64,000 nucleotides of DNA from Gammaproteobacteria bacterium (GTDB lineage Bacteria > Pseudomonadota > Gammaproteobacteria > UBA6429 > Thiohalophilaceae). The notes beneath the pieces are model-generated. The model made no database searches, was not told the origin of the DNA, and saw nothing but the letters and a program-made list of their open reading frames with translations. The stretch lies in NCBI GenBank assembly GCA_016194635.1, contig JACQBC010000001.1:62001-126000 (forward strand). Direction: 5' to 3'. The position numbers and the translations under genes were made by a program. Each line of letters opens with the position of its first letter. Positions within the stretch are counted from its first letter, which is position 1. Below, in pieces: positions 56,045 through 64,000 of the stretch.

Positions 56045-56184
56045 CGTTCCACCCTCTGGCCCAGATGCCGCATTGTTTATCAGCTTTTATGTCGGCTGAG
56101 GGGCAGTAAAACTTTATCACCAGAGAGGGCACTACCCCTGTAAATAAGGGGCAATAAGCAAATGATAGTGTGACTTGAGGTAAA

Positions 56185-56880
56185 TTATGTTGTGACTTGG
56201 AAGGCTTTGTGCAGACGCTGCTCGATCATGGCCAGGTCTTGGCTATTTTGGGCCACAATGGCCAGACTACCGTTCTGAATCGGCACCACAACCCCGCGGT
56301 AATGCTGATCCGCGATGATCTGACGCCGATCGATAGGATCACCAGGCATTATTAATACCGTCACTGGACCGTGTTCGCCTTGGAAAACCAGGTGGAATCC
56401 AGCCGCACGCCGCATCGCACAAGGGCTGGCAAAGTTAATGGTCGCCACGGCCGCAACCAGGTGTGCCCCGTATTTTTGCAACTGGTGATTAACCTTCTCC
56501 AGGCTGACATTATCGTGAGCATGGAGGTGCCGTTGCTCATGCTCGACATGGGCCAGCACTGATTCTTCCAAGGATAATGAGGTGGAGGAACCAGGCCAAT
56601 TCATCGCAATGCCCACGCTCAATAACACGGTGGCCGCGACCGCCCATAAACCCCGCTGCCAAAACCGCCGCCGGGTGGCGAGGCGTTGGCGCAACAATAC
56701 CCGCGAGGCCAAGCCTTCTGGAATATCAACCTGCAAGCTGTTTTTCAAGGCATGTTCCAGCGCAAGCGCGCGCGCGGCATAACTGGCGCAGGCAGGGCAC
56801 ACCAAGCGATGTTCCGCGATAACGGGTGATTTCGCCAGGGGTGTGGACAGCAGTTGACGACGAAACTCCAAACAATTCAT
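56185..56880 (-). CDS. Membrane anti-sigma factor (DUF3379-like)
   Basis: A 231-residue single-pass membrane protein. Cytoplasmic N-terminus with a HxxxCxxC zinc-finger-like motif (HRLVCPAC), a transmembrane segment near residue 80 (LWAVAATVLLSVGIAM) and a periplasmic domain. Its ATG overlaps the stop of the ECF sigma gene (ATGA). Such a pair implies that the protein holds the sigma factor at the membrane until an envelope signal releases it. Confidence 0.85.
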   Translation of the reverse strand: MNCLEFRRQLLSTPLAKSPVIAEHRLVCPACASYAARALALEHALKNSLQVDIPEGLASRVLLRQRLATRRRFWQRGLWAVAATVLLSVGIAMNWPGSSTSLSLEESVLAHVEHEQRHLHAHDNVSLEKVNHQLQKYGAHLVAAVATINFASPCAMRRAAGFHLVFQGEHGPVTVLIMPGDPIDRRQIIADQHYRGVVVPIQNGSLAIVAQNSQDLAMIEQRLHKAFQVTT

Positions 56881-57401
56881 GACGGTACCTTTTTAGTGCG
56901 TTGGGTTGTTTCCCCTTCGAGAACGTGGCGTAACTTCTGCCGGGCACGGCATACCCGTGTCATCACCGCCCCGCCGGAAATACCCAATAACTCACCGATT
57001 TCATCACAGGAATACCCACCGAGGACTTGCAACAGCAACGGGTCAAGGTAGTCCTTGGGTATCTCCTCCAAGGCGCGGTGCAAGGCCCACTGTTCAACCG
57101 CGCTAGGGCCATGGTCCACCTCCAACCACTGGTCCAACTCGGTATCACTCTCGTAGTGCACGGTGTCATGCCGGTGTTTCCCAAAATGGCGGGCAATTTC
57201 CCGCCGTAAAATGGTAATCAACCAATACTTAGCGGCCTTGTGGTCATGCAGGCTATGCAGCGCCTTCCAGGCACGCATAAAGGTCTCCTGTACCATGTCT
57301 TCGGCCAAGTGTTTGTCACGCGTCAACCAGTAGGCATAGCGATACAAATCCGCTGAATAGGCATTTACCAGGGCCTCAAACGTCAGTTGTGCGTTTTCCA
57401 T
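56877..57401 (-). CDS. ECF-family RNA polymerase sigma factor
   Basis: A 174-residue sigma factor with region 2 (LYRYAYWLTRDKHLAEDMVQETFMRAW) and region 4 (SCDEIGELLGISGGAVMTRVCRARQKLR). ATG 57401 is preferred to the extension to 57485. Translationally coupled to the anti-sigma gene. Target promoters are unknown; a sigma factor usually reads its own promoter, but I could not define one upstream. Confidence 0.92.
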   Translation of the reverse strand: MENAQLTFEALVNAYSADLYRYAYWLTRDKHLAEDMVQETFMRAWKALHSLHDHKAAKYWLITILRREIARHFGKHRHDTVHYESDTELDQWLEVDHGPSAVEQWALHRALEEIPKDYLDPLLLQVLGGYSCDEIGELLGISGGAVMTRVCRARQKLRHVLEGETTQRTKKVPS

Positions 57402-57544
57402 ATGCTGAATATAGACCTCAACGGTTGGCAAAACCTTTCCTAATTTGAGAGGCCACCTTATCTTCGGAGTTCTTGAGCCAGTCAAGGATTCAAGCGGTGA
57501 AATAACCCAAGGTGAGGAAAGGAGTTAGGGTAGGGGTAAAAATT

Positions 57545-57832
57545 TTATTTCGGATCTTTGTAAAACCGCATACCGATATAGAAAGTTTTGTCTTTGTAAC
57601 GGCGATGCACCACTTCCCCGAGGGCATTGACCACATGGCTGCGACCGTGGCCGCCAATGTTCATCGACACCCGTAGCATTTCGCCGATGTCGCGCGGCTG
57701 GGTGGTTTTGAACCCCAGCCCTTCCATGGAAAAATCCAATCCCATAATTGACAGCCGTTCACCGTCTTCTGTGGTCACGCGAATGGGCTTCATAAAGCGG
57801 ATCCGTCGCCGTTGGCGTTTCTCGTGCATCAT
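57545..57832 (-). CDS. PilZ domain protein
   Basis: A 95-residue single-domain PilZ protein. The c-di-GMP motifs are seen as RxxxR in RQRRRIR and DxSxxG in LDFSMEGLGFKT. It would read out c-di-GMP made or degraded by enzymes such as the GGDEF-EAL protein at 3.2 kb. GAGGTG lies about 11 bases before the first of two ATGs. Lies just upstream of the sigma/anti-sigma pair on the same strand. Confidence 0.9.
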   Translation of the reverse strand: MMHEKRQRRRIRFMKPIRVTTEDGERLSIMGLDFSMEGLGFKTTQPRDIGEMLRVSMNIGGHGRSHVVNALGEVVHRRYKDKTFYIGMRFYKDPK

Positions 57833-57999
57833 GTCCGTATTTCACCTCACCCCGCTTGATTCAACCATACCTACGATAAGGGGTTGCACATAGTATATAC
57901 AGCTTTAAAAAAATTTCAGCCCTAGATTGGCATTTTCCTCAATTAAATCACCAGGTTACCATCTATCAACCCTTCCCTACCGCCGGTCTCCTGGGGCGG

Positions 58000-59904
58000 T
58001 CAAGCGGTTGACTCTAAGCTCAGTAACAGCAGTAACTGATTGATACGTCCCACAAAAGCCACAGGATCGTCCAGTTGTCCCCCTTCGCTCAACATGGCTT
58101 GATCAAACAATACCTGGGTCCAGTCGTCAAACCGCTGGGGGTTGGTTTCGCTGTCAAGGCGTTTAACCAAGGGATGCTCGGGATTGATCTCCAAGATAGG
58201 CTCGGACTCCGGCAATTTATGCCCGGCTTGCTTGAGTAATTTTTGCATGCTCACCGCCATGTCGTGTTTTTCCACCACCAGGCAGGCGGGAGAATCGGTA
58301 AGACGATTCGTTACCCGCACCTCTTTAACCTTGCTTCCCAGGGTAGCCTTCATCTTGGCAAGCAGATCTTTGTAGTGCTTTTCGGCTTGCTTGGCCTTTT
58401 CCTGTTCCTGCTGGTCTTCAAGTTTGCCTAAATCCACCACACCCTTGGCCACCGAAACAAATGACTTGCCTGCGTATTCAGTGAGGTACGACATCATCCA
58501 TTCATCGACACGGTCACCCATCAATAACACTTCCACGCCCTTCTTTTTGAAGACTTCTAAGTGTGGACTGTTCTTCACGGCATTGAAGCTGTCCCCGGTG
58601 ATGTAATAAATCTTGTCCTGTTCGGGTTTCATGCGGCTGAGGTAGTCGTCCAACGATACCTCCTGGGCCTCACTCTGGGTATGGGTGGAAGCAAAACGGA
58701 ATAACTTGGCAATCTTTTCTTTGTTAGCGAAGTCTTCTCCCGGTCCTTCTTTGAGCACTCGGCCAAACTCTTGCCAAAACGTCGCGTATTTTTCTTTGTT
58801 TTCCGCGGCAATATTTTCGAGTGTGGCCAGGATCTTTTTCACCGAGCCGCCGCGGATCGTATCGATATGTTTGTTGTGTTGTAAAATCTCCCGCGATACG
58901 TTCAGAGGCAGATCGTCGGAATCGACAATACCGCGCATAAACCGCAGGTAATTGGGCATTAATTGATCGGCGTCGTCCATGATAAACACCCGTTTGACAT
59001 ACAGTTTGATACCGTGACGGTGATCGCGATCAAACAAATCAAACGGCGCGCGCTTGGGGATATAAAACAAGGTGGTATAGGACTGGGTACCTTCCACATG
59101 ATTGTGGATCCACTCCAGGGGTTCATCAAAATCATGGGCGACGTGTTTATAAAACTCTTTATACTCTTCGGGTGTGATCTCCGACTTTGGACGCGACCAT
59201 AGCGCCGACGCCTTGTTCACATTTTCAAATTCATCGGTGGCCTCACCCTTGTCGTTTTGTTTACGCATTTGGATAGGCAAGGAGATGTGGTCGGAATATT
59301 TGCGGATAATACCCCGCAGTTTCCAATCGGCGAGTAATTCGTCTTCGTCGGCGCGCAAATGCAAGGTCACCGTGGTGCCACGGGCTTGGCGGGTGATAGT
59401 CTCGATCGAAAACTCACCCTCACCGTTGGACTCCCAACGCACGCCGGCATCGGCCGGTACTCCGGCGCGCCGGGTTTCGAGCGTGACCTTATCCGCCACA
59501 ATAAATGACGAATAAAATCCAACCCCGAACTGGCCGATCATTTTGGCGTCTTTGGCCTTATCGGCACCCAGGCTTTCGATGAATTTACGGGTACCGGAAC
59601 TGGCGATGGTACCGATGTTATCGATGACCTCCTGACGGTTCATGCCCACCCCGTTGTCGCTGATCATCACGCTGCGGTTAGCTTTATCGAATTCCACGCG
59701 GATCTTTAATTCAAAATCGTCTTCGTATAACGCCGCCGAGGTCAGGGCCTCGAAACGCAGCTTGTCACAAGCATCCGAGGCATTGGAGATCAATTCGCGT
59801 AGAAAGATTTCTTTGTTGGAATACAGCGAGTGGATCATCAACTGTAACAGTTGTTTGACTTCGGTTTGAAAGCTCAGGGTTTCTTTGTGGGCGGCCACGC
59901 TCAT
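58000..59904 (-). CDS. htpG: Chaperone HtpG (Hsp90)
   Basis: A 634-residue Hsp90. The GHKL ATPase motifs [22 protein letters not shown] and GQFGVGFYS are intact; the middle domain has [16 protein letters not shown] and the C-terminal dimerisation domain is complete. GGAG lies seven bases before the ATG. A heat-shock promoter is visible about 70-95 bases upstream. Confidence 0.96.
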   Translation of the reverse strand: MSVAAHKETLSFQTEVKQLLQLMIHSLYSNKEIFLRELISNASDACDKLRFEALTSAALYEDDFELKIRVEFDKANRSVMISDNGVGMNRQEVIDNIGTIASSGTRKFIESLGADKAKDAKMIGQFGVGFYSSFIVADKVTLETRRAGVPADAGVRWESNGEGEFSIETITRQARGTTVTLHLRADEDELLADWKLRGIIRKYSDHISLPIQMRKQNDKGEATDEFENVNKASALWSRPKSEITPEEYKEFYKHVAHDFDEPLEWIHNHVEGTQSYTTLFYIPKRAPFDLFDRDHRHGIKLYVKRVFIMDDADQLMPNYLRFMRGIVDSDDLPLNVSREILQHNKHIDTIRGGSVKKILATLENIAAENKEKYATFWQEFGRVLKEGPGEDFANKEKIAKLFRFASTHTQSEAQEVSLDDYLSRMKPEQDKIYYITGDSFNAVKNSPHLEVFKKKGVEVLLMGDRVDEWMMSYLTEYAGKSFVSVAKGVVDLGKLEDQQEQEKAKQAEKHYKDLLAKMKATLGSKVKEVRVTNRLTDSPACLVVEKHDMAVSMQKLLKQAGHKLPESEPILEINPEHPLVKRLDSETNPQRFDDWTQVLFDQAMLSEGGQLDDPVAFVGRINQLLLLLSLESTA

Positions 59905-59972
59905 GCGGTTCTCCTTTAAAATATACTATGGCGCATTGCTAATTTTTATTTAGGGTAACAAATCTCGCCGGG

Positions 59973-60001
59973 ATATGGGTGCCGTGGTGGAAACTTTCAA
60001 G
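59973..60001 (-). promoter_or_regulatory. sigma32 heat-shock promoter of htpG
   Basis: On the minus strand CTTGAAA (60001-59995), a 14-base spacer and ACCCATAT (59980-59973), close to the consensus CTTGAAA/CCCCATNT. The -35 overlaps the last codons of ppsR. It gives a leader of about 60 bases before the htpG ATG. Confidence 0.75.
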
Positions 60002-60824
60002 CCGGTCGGGCCTGGGAACGGCCGGTTTGTAGCAGGATTTGTCCAGCCACCTCTTCCACCGAACGCGAGGTCACGTCAACAAAACCGATCGCCTCTTGCC
60101 GGTACAGGCCCTCCATGCGGCGCACCTCATACTCACACTGCGCCAATTCGGCATAGGGACTATTGGGGCGACGCTCCTGGCGGATCTCATGCAAGCGCGC
60201 GGCTGAAATACTGAGCCCGAATAGGCGCGGGCGGTGCGGTTGCAACACGGCGGGGAGCCCGGCCAACTGTAAGTCGTCCTCAGTAAGGGGATAATTCGCC
60301 ACAAATAAACTGTACTGCATGGCCAGATATAGGGAGGTCGGGGTTTTACCGCTGCGCGACACGCCTAATAAGATTAATTCCGCTTTGTCGTAGTGTAAGG
60401 ACTGCACCCCGTCATCACAGGTCAAGGCAAACTGCACCGCCTGCATACGGCGTTCATAATTGGGCGTTGCCCGCCGGCCGTGACTGCGGCCGCGCAGGGC
60501 CATGGAGTGGACGTCCCAATGTTGCTCCAGGGTCGGGATGAAGGGGGCAAACACATCCAATACCAGCGCCTGGGTCTGTAACAAGGTACGGCGCTGGTTG
60601 GGATCGATCAGCGAGCAAAACACCACCGGGGCCAAACCCGCTTGTTGGGCTTCGGTGATGGCATGGCACACCCGTAATAAAGATTCCTCATCTTCGACAA
60701 AACGAAACACCCGCACGTCGTATTCCGCGCTGGGGAACTGGCTCAAAATTCCCCGTCCGAGGGTCTCTACGGTAATCGCCGTACTATCGGAGATGAAAAA
60801 TACCGGTTGTTTTTGATTGTCCAT
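59997..60824 (-). CDS. ppsR: PEP synthase regulatory kinase/pyrophosphorylase
   Basis: A 275-residue DUF299 enzyme that switches PEP synthase off by ADP-dependent phosphorylation and on by phosphorolysis. The P-loop GVSRSGKTPTSLYLA and the start FFISDSTAITVETLGRGIL are typical. Divergent from ppsA with 66 bases between, the usual arrangement for target and regulator. Confidence 0.94.
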   Translation of the reverse strand: MDNQKQPVFFISDSTAITVETLGRGILSQFPSAEYDVRVFRFVEDEESLLRVCHAITEAQQAGLAPVVFCSLIDPNQRRTLLQTQALVLDVFAPFIPTLEQHWDVHSMALRGRSHGRRATPNYERRMQAVQFALTCDDGVQSLHYDKAELILLGVSRSGKTPTSLYLAMQYSLFVANYPLTEDDLQLAGLPAVLQPHRPRLFGLSISAARLHEIRQERRPNSPYAELAQCEYEVRRMEGLYRQEAIGFVDVTSRSVEEVAGQILLQTGRSQARPA

Positions 60825-60890
60825 GGCCGCAATGATAATCCAATTGCGCTAAATCAAAAATCCACACTATCAATCCGCTAAAATACACCT

Positions 60891-63269
60891 ATGCAGACAA
60901 ATTTTTTCCAATGGTTCGAGGACGTAGACATTAACGCGATAAGCCAGGTGGGGGGTAAAAACGCTTCGCTGGGGGAAATGATCCGTGGTTTGAGCCAAGA
61001 GGGTATTCGCGTGCCGGGCGGATTCGCCACCACCGCGCAGGCCTACCAGCATTTTCTCACCCAAGCAGGGTTAGATAAACGTATCTATGCCGCGTTGGAT
61101 GATCTTGATATCGCTGATGTTTCTGCTTTAACGCACACCGGCGCGCAGATCCGCCAGTGGATACTCGCCACCCCCCTGCCCGATGATCTCATTAACGTAT
61201 TACGCCAGGCGTACCAGCAACTCAGCGCGCGTTATACCGAACCGGTCAGTTTTGCGGTTCGCTCCTCGGCCACCGCCGAAGACTTGCCCCAAGCCTCCTT
61301 CGCGGGGCAACAGGAAACCTTTTTAAATATTAAAGGTGAGGAAAATATGCTGGCCGCGATCAAGGCGGTGTATGCCTCGTTATTTCATGATCGGGCCATC
61401 GCCTACCGGGCCCACCACGGTTTTGCGCATTCACAGGTGGCTGTCTCCGCCGGAGTGCAAAAAATGGTGCGCAGTGATCGTGCCTGCAGCGGGGTGATCT
61501 TCACCTTGGACACCGAATCCGGATTTTCCGACGTGGTGTTGGTGACCAGCGCCTATGGTCTGGGCGAAACCGTGGTACAAGGCGGGGTGAATCCTGATGA
61601 ATTTTACGTCTACAAACCCAATCTGCGGCAACACCGCCCCGCGGTTGTCCGGCGCCGACTCGGTACCAAGGCCACGGCGATGATCTTTACCCAGAGCAGC
61701 GAACCTGGCCGGTCGACCCAGGTGATCGATATCCCGCCCGCTCAACAACAACAATTTTCACTTACGGACGCAGAAGTCGAATCCCTGGCCTCCATGGCGA
61801 TTACCATTGAAGCCCACTACGCCCGGCCGATGGATATTGAATGGGCTAAAGACGCGGACGATCAGCAACTGTACATCGTGCAAGCCCGGCCTGAAACCGT
61901 GAAAAGCCGTGAACCGGGTAATCGCTTAGAACGTTATGAATTACAACAACGCGGCCGGGTGTTATGCCGTGGCCGAAGTATCGGGCAACGCATTGGTACG
62001 GGTAAGGCCAGCGTGATCGCCTCGGCCAAACAGCTCGACCGGGTACAGCCCGGCGATGTGTTAGTGACCGACATGACCGATCCGGATTGGGAACCGATCA
62101 TGAAACGCGCCAGTGCGATCGTCACCAACCGTGGCGGACGCACCTGTCACGCCGCTATCGTCGCGCGTGAACTGGGTATCCCGGCGGTCGTTGGCTGTGG
62201 TAATGCCACCCAACGCATTCAAGACGCCGAGCCGATCACCGTGTCTTGCGCCGAAGGCGATGACGGTTACATTTATGCCGGCGAACAACCGTTTGTGATC
62301 CGCACCATCGAACTGGATCGCATGCCACCCCTACCCTTTGAGCTGATGCTCAATGTGGGCAATCCCGAACGTGCGTTTGATTTCCGCGCTTTACCCAATG
62401 CGGGTGTGGGGCTGGCACGACTGGAATTTATCATCAATACCATGATCGGAATTCATCCCAAGGCGTTATTGCAATTTGATAAACAGCCTCCCACGGTTCA
62501 AAAGCAGATCCGCGCGCGCATCGCCGGTTATGCTGATCCCGTGAACTATTACATCGACAAGCTCACCGAAGGCATTGCCACCATTGCCTGTGCCTTCACG
62601 CCCAAACCCGTGATTGTGCGTTTATCGGATTTTAAATCCAATGAATATGCCAATTTGATCGGTGGTAAGGCCTTTGAACCCCTGGAAGAAAACCCGATGC
62701 TAGGTTTTCGGGGAGCATCCCGTTATGTCGCGGAGGATTTTACCGACTGTTTTGCCTTGGAATGCCAGGCGATTCTAAATGTCCGTAACACCATGGGACT
62801 GCGCAATGTTGTGGTAATGGTCCCGTTTGTACGTACGCTGAGCGAAGCGCAGCAGGTCATCACCCAATTGGACAAACACGGTTTACGCCGCGGCAAAAAT
62901 GATCTCAAGGTGGTCATGATGTGCGAAATCCCTTCCAACGCCCTGTTGGCCGACGCATTTTTGGATTATTTCGATGGCTTCTCCATTGGCTCCAACGATT
63001 TAACCCAATTAACCTTAGGCGTGGACCGCGACTCGGCCCTGGTCGCCGCATCCTTTGACGAACGAGACGCGGCGGTTAAAAAATTACTGGCGATGGCCAT
63101 CAGCAGCTGCCGCGCGAGAGGTAAATATATCGGTATCTGCGGCCAGGGACCGTCCGATCATCCGGACCTGGCGCTGTGGCTGGCGGAACAAAAAATTGAA
63201 ACCATCTCCCTCAACCCGGATTCCGTGGTGAGTACCTGGTTGTACCTGGCGGAGCATCTCATGCGGTAA
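60891..63269 (+). CDS. ppsA: Phosphoenolpyruvate synthase
   Basis: Converts pyruvate and ATP to PEP, AMP and phosphate for gluconeogenesis. A 792-residue three-domain enzyme: N-terminal ATP-grasp ([15 protein letters not shown]), the phospho-histidine domain with [15 protein letters not shown] near residue 420, and the PEP-binding TIM barrel with MCEIPSNA and [16 protein letters not shown]. All catalytic segments are present. Confidence 0.96.
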   Translation: MQTNFFQWFEDVDINAISQVGGKNASLGEMIRGLSQEGIRVPGGFATTAQAYQHFLTQAGLDKRIYAALDDLDIADVSALTHTGAQIRQWILATPLPDDLINVLRQAYQQLSARYTEPVSFAVRSSATAEDLPQASFAGQQETFLNIKGEENMLAAIKAVYASLFHDRAIAYRAHHGFAHSQVAVSAGVQKMVRSDRACSGVIFTLDTESGFSDVVLVTSAYGLGETVVQGGVNPDEFYVYKPNLRQHRPAVVRRRLGTKATAMIFTQSSEPGRSTQVIDIPPAQQQQFSLTDAEVESLASMAITIEAHYARPMDIEWAKDADDQQLYIVQARPETVKSREPGNRLERYELQQRGRVLCRGRSIGQRIGTGKASVIASAKQLDRVQPGDVLVTDMTDPDWEPIMKRASAIVTNRGGRTCHAAIVARELGIPAVVGCGNATQRIQDAEPITVSCAEGDDGYIYAGEQPFVIRTIELDRMPPLPFELMLNVGNPERAFDFRALPNAGVGLARLEFIINTMIGIHPKALLQFDKQPPTVQKQIRARIAGYADPVNYYIDKLTEGIATIACAFTPKPVIVRLSDFKSNEYANLIGGKAFEPLEENPMLGFRGASRYVAEDFTDCFALECQAILNVRNTMGLRNVVVMVPFVRTLSEAQQVITQLDKHGLRRGKNDLKVVMMCEIPSNALLADAFLDYFDGFSIGSNDLTQLTLGVDRDSALVAASFDERDAAVKKLLAMAISSCRARGKYIGICGQGPSDHPDLALWLAEQKIETISLNPDSVVSTWLYLAEHLMR

Positions 63270-63299
63270 ACCTTGCCTCATCACATTGGATACTCCTGT

Positions 63300-63318
63300 C
63301 TCCCATCGGTGGTGGGAG
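63300..63318. terminator. Possible hairpin between ppsA and the aminotransferase
   Basis: CTCCCA pairs with TGGGAG around a seven-base loop, 31 bases after the ppsA stop. No T-run follows on either strand, so termination is uncertain. Confidence 0.3.
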
Positions 63319-63357
63319 TGGGCTGGGGTGAGGGGGGTGCAAGCGTCGTCGCCGAAA

Positions 63358-64000
63358 TTAACTAGCCTTGGCGAGTGTGTTAAACGCGCCCTTGGCGGCG
63401 TCGACCGCCACACCGGTTTTGATTTTAGCGCCGGCCTTGGTTAACACTTTATCAAGGGCGTTCAGGCAATACTCGACATGCCACATACTGCTACTACCGC
63501 CCATCAAACCAATGCGCCAGATCTTACCCGCGAGCGATCCTAAGCCCGCGCCGATCTCCATGTTGTGATCATTCAATAATTGCGCGCGTATAGCCGCTTC
63601 GTCGACACCCTCGGGAATGGTTACAGCATTGAGCTGCGGGAGGCGATCAGATTCCTTGACAATGAATTGCAAGCCCATGGCTTCAATGCCGGCCCGCAAG
63701 GCCAAGTGATGATCGCGATGACGCTGCCAAGCCTTGGATAGGGTTTCGTTTTGTAACATCACCAGCGCTTCGTGCAAGCCATACAAATTATTGATCGGCG
63801 CAGTATGGTGATATGCACGTTTACCGGTACCCCAATACCCCATGATCAGGTTCATATCCAGGAACCAGCTTTGTACTTTGTGTTTGCGTTTCTTGATGAC
63901 CTCCAGCGCCCGTTCGCTAAAACTCACCGGTGACAAGCCCGGCGGGGCCGACAGGCATTTTTGCGTACCGGAATAGGCCGCATCGATCTGCCATTCATCC
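63358..64000 (-). CDS. Alanine-glyoxylate-type aminotransferase, C-terminal part
   Basis: The frame runs off the right edge, so the start is outside the window. The visible 213 residues include the PLP lysine region YSGTQKCLSAPPGLSP and the C-terminal LGSLAGKIWRIGLMG of class V aminotransferases (alanine-glyoxylate, serine-glyoxylate or serine-pyruvate). It could convert glyoxylate from glycolate oxidation (glcDE) to glycine. Convergent with ppsA. Confidence 0.9.
   Translation of the reverse strand, partial: DEWQIDAAYSGTQKCLSAPPGLSPVSFSERALEVIKKRKHKVQSWFLDMNLIMGYWGTGKRAYHHTAPINNLYGLHEALVMLQNETLSKAWQRHRDHHLALRAGIEAMGLQFIVKESDRLPQLNAVTIPEGVDEAAIRAQLLNDHNMEIGAGLGSLAGKIWRIGLMGGSSSMWHVEYCLNALDKVLTKAGAKIKTGVAVDAAKGAFNTLAKAS

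Overview
The window is a chromosomal segment of a free-living gammaproteobacterium. The evidence is gene order: mutL-miaA-hfq-hflX-hflK-hflC-(DUF2065)-hisZ-purA and tRNA-Leu/rnr-rlmB-rpsF-rpsR-rplI-dnaB-alr are classic gammaproteobacterial strings (Pseudomonas has nearly the same order), and ppsA with a divergent ppsR, ppk/ppx, moeA and GlcDE fit the same class. I cannot name a genus. No phage, insertion sequence, CRISPR array or rRNA operon is visible.

Layout. 1-2.6 kb: end of an ABC transporter ATPase (LivF type), then modABC for molybdate on the minus strand. 2.6-8.7 kb: a DEDD exonuclease, a large GGDEF-EAL protein, a SulP anion transporter and a secreted His/Asp-rich protein. 8.7-15.8 kb: alr, dnaB, the rplI-rpsR-rpsF ribosomal operon, rlmB, rnr. 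15.9-21.9 kb: an accessory insert between tRNA-Leu and purA, made of a type VI-like PAAR/metalloprotease/immunity cassette, a small orphan gene and an arsR-arsC-acr3 arsenic operon. 22.2-34.8 kb: purA back to nnrD, the conserved RNA/DNA/cell-wall maintenance block. 34.9-39.5 kb: queG, two unknown genes, a MobA-MobB fusion and moeA. 39.7-45 kb: a CheA-like hybrid kinase, thioredoxin, Nudix, hslR, a membrane protein. 45-50.4 kb: glcD-glcE without glcF, PAP2 phosphatase, glycosyltransferase, LpxH-like phosphoesterase. 50.4-55.5 kb: ppx and ppk convergent, bolA, an OmpA-like lipoprotein. 55.6-57.8 kb: CheX, an anti-sigma/ECF sigma pair, PilZ. 58-64 kb: htpG, ppsR/ppsA and the end of an alanine-glyoxylate-type aminotransferase.

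Themes. Molybdenum (modABC, mobAB, moeA), polyphosphate (ppx/ppk, with a Pho-box promoter at ppk), c-di-GMP (GGDEF-EAL, PilZ) and glycolate/glyoxylate (glcDE, aminotransferase) recur in separate loci. Regulatory sites that can be read directly include a heat-shock promoter for htpG, a sigma70 promoter for arsR that seems to leave almost no leader, and promoters for tRNA-Leu and rpsF.

The most unusual structure is a family of six intergenic elements (about 164-297, 7879-8039, 21968-22087, 39586-39718, 44779-44909, 52062-52195). Each is a long inverted repeat with 33-41 bp arms, enclosing a core of about 50 bases. In five copies the core holds two small hairpins, the first with a GGGA loop and the second with GGGA or a related loop; the 7911-8003 core is diverged. 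The core is shared by the family while the arms differ between loci, yet each arm matches its own partner, perfectly in two copies. The elements sit only between genes, mostly at 3' ends, and I cannot match them to a named repeat family.
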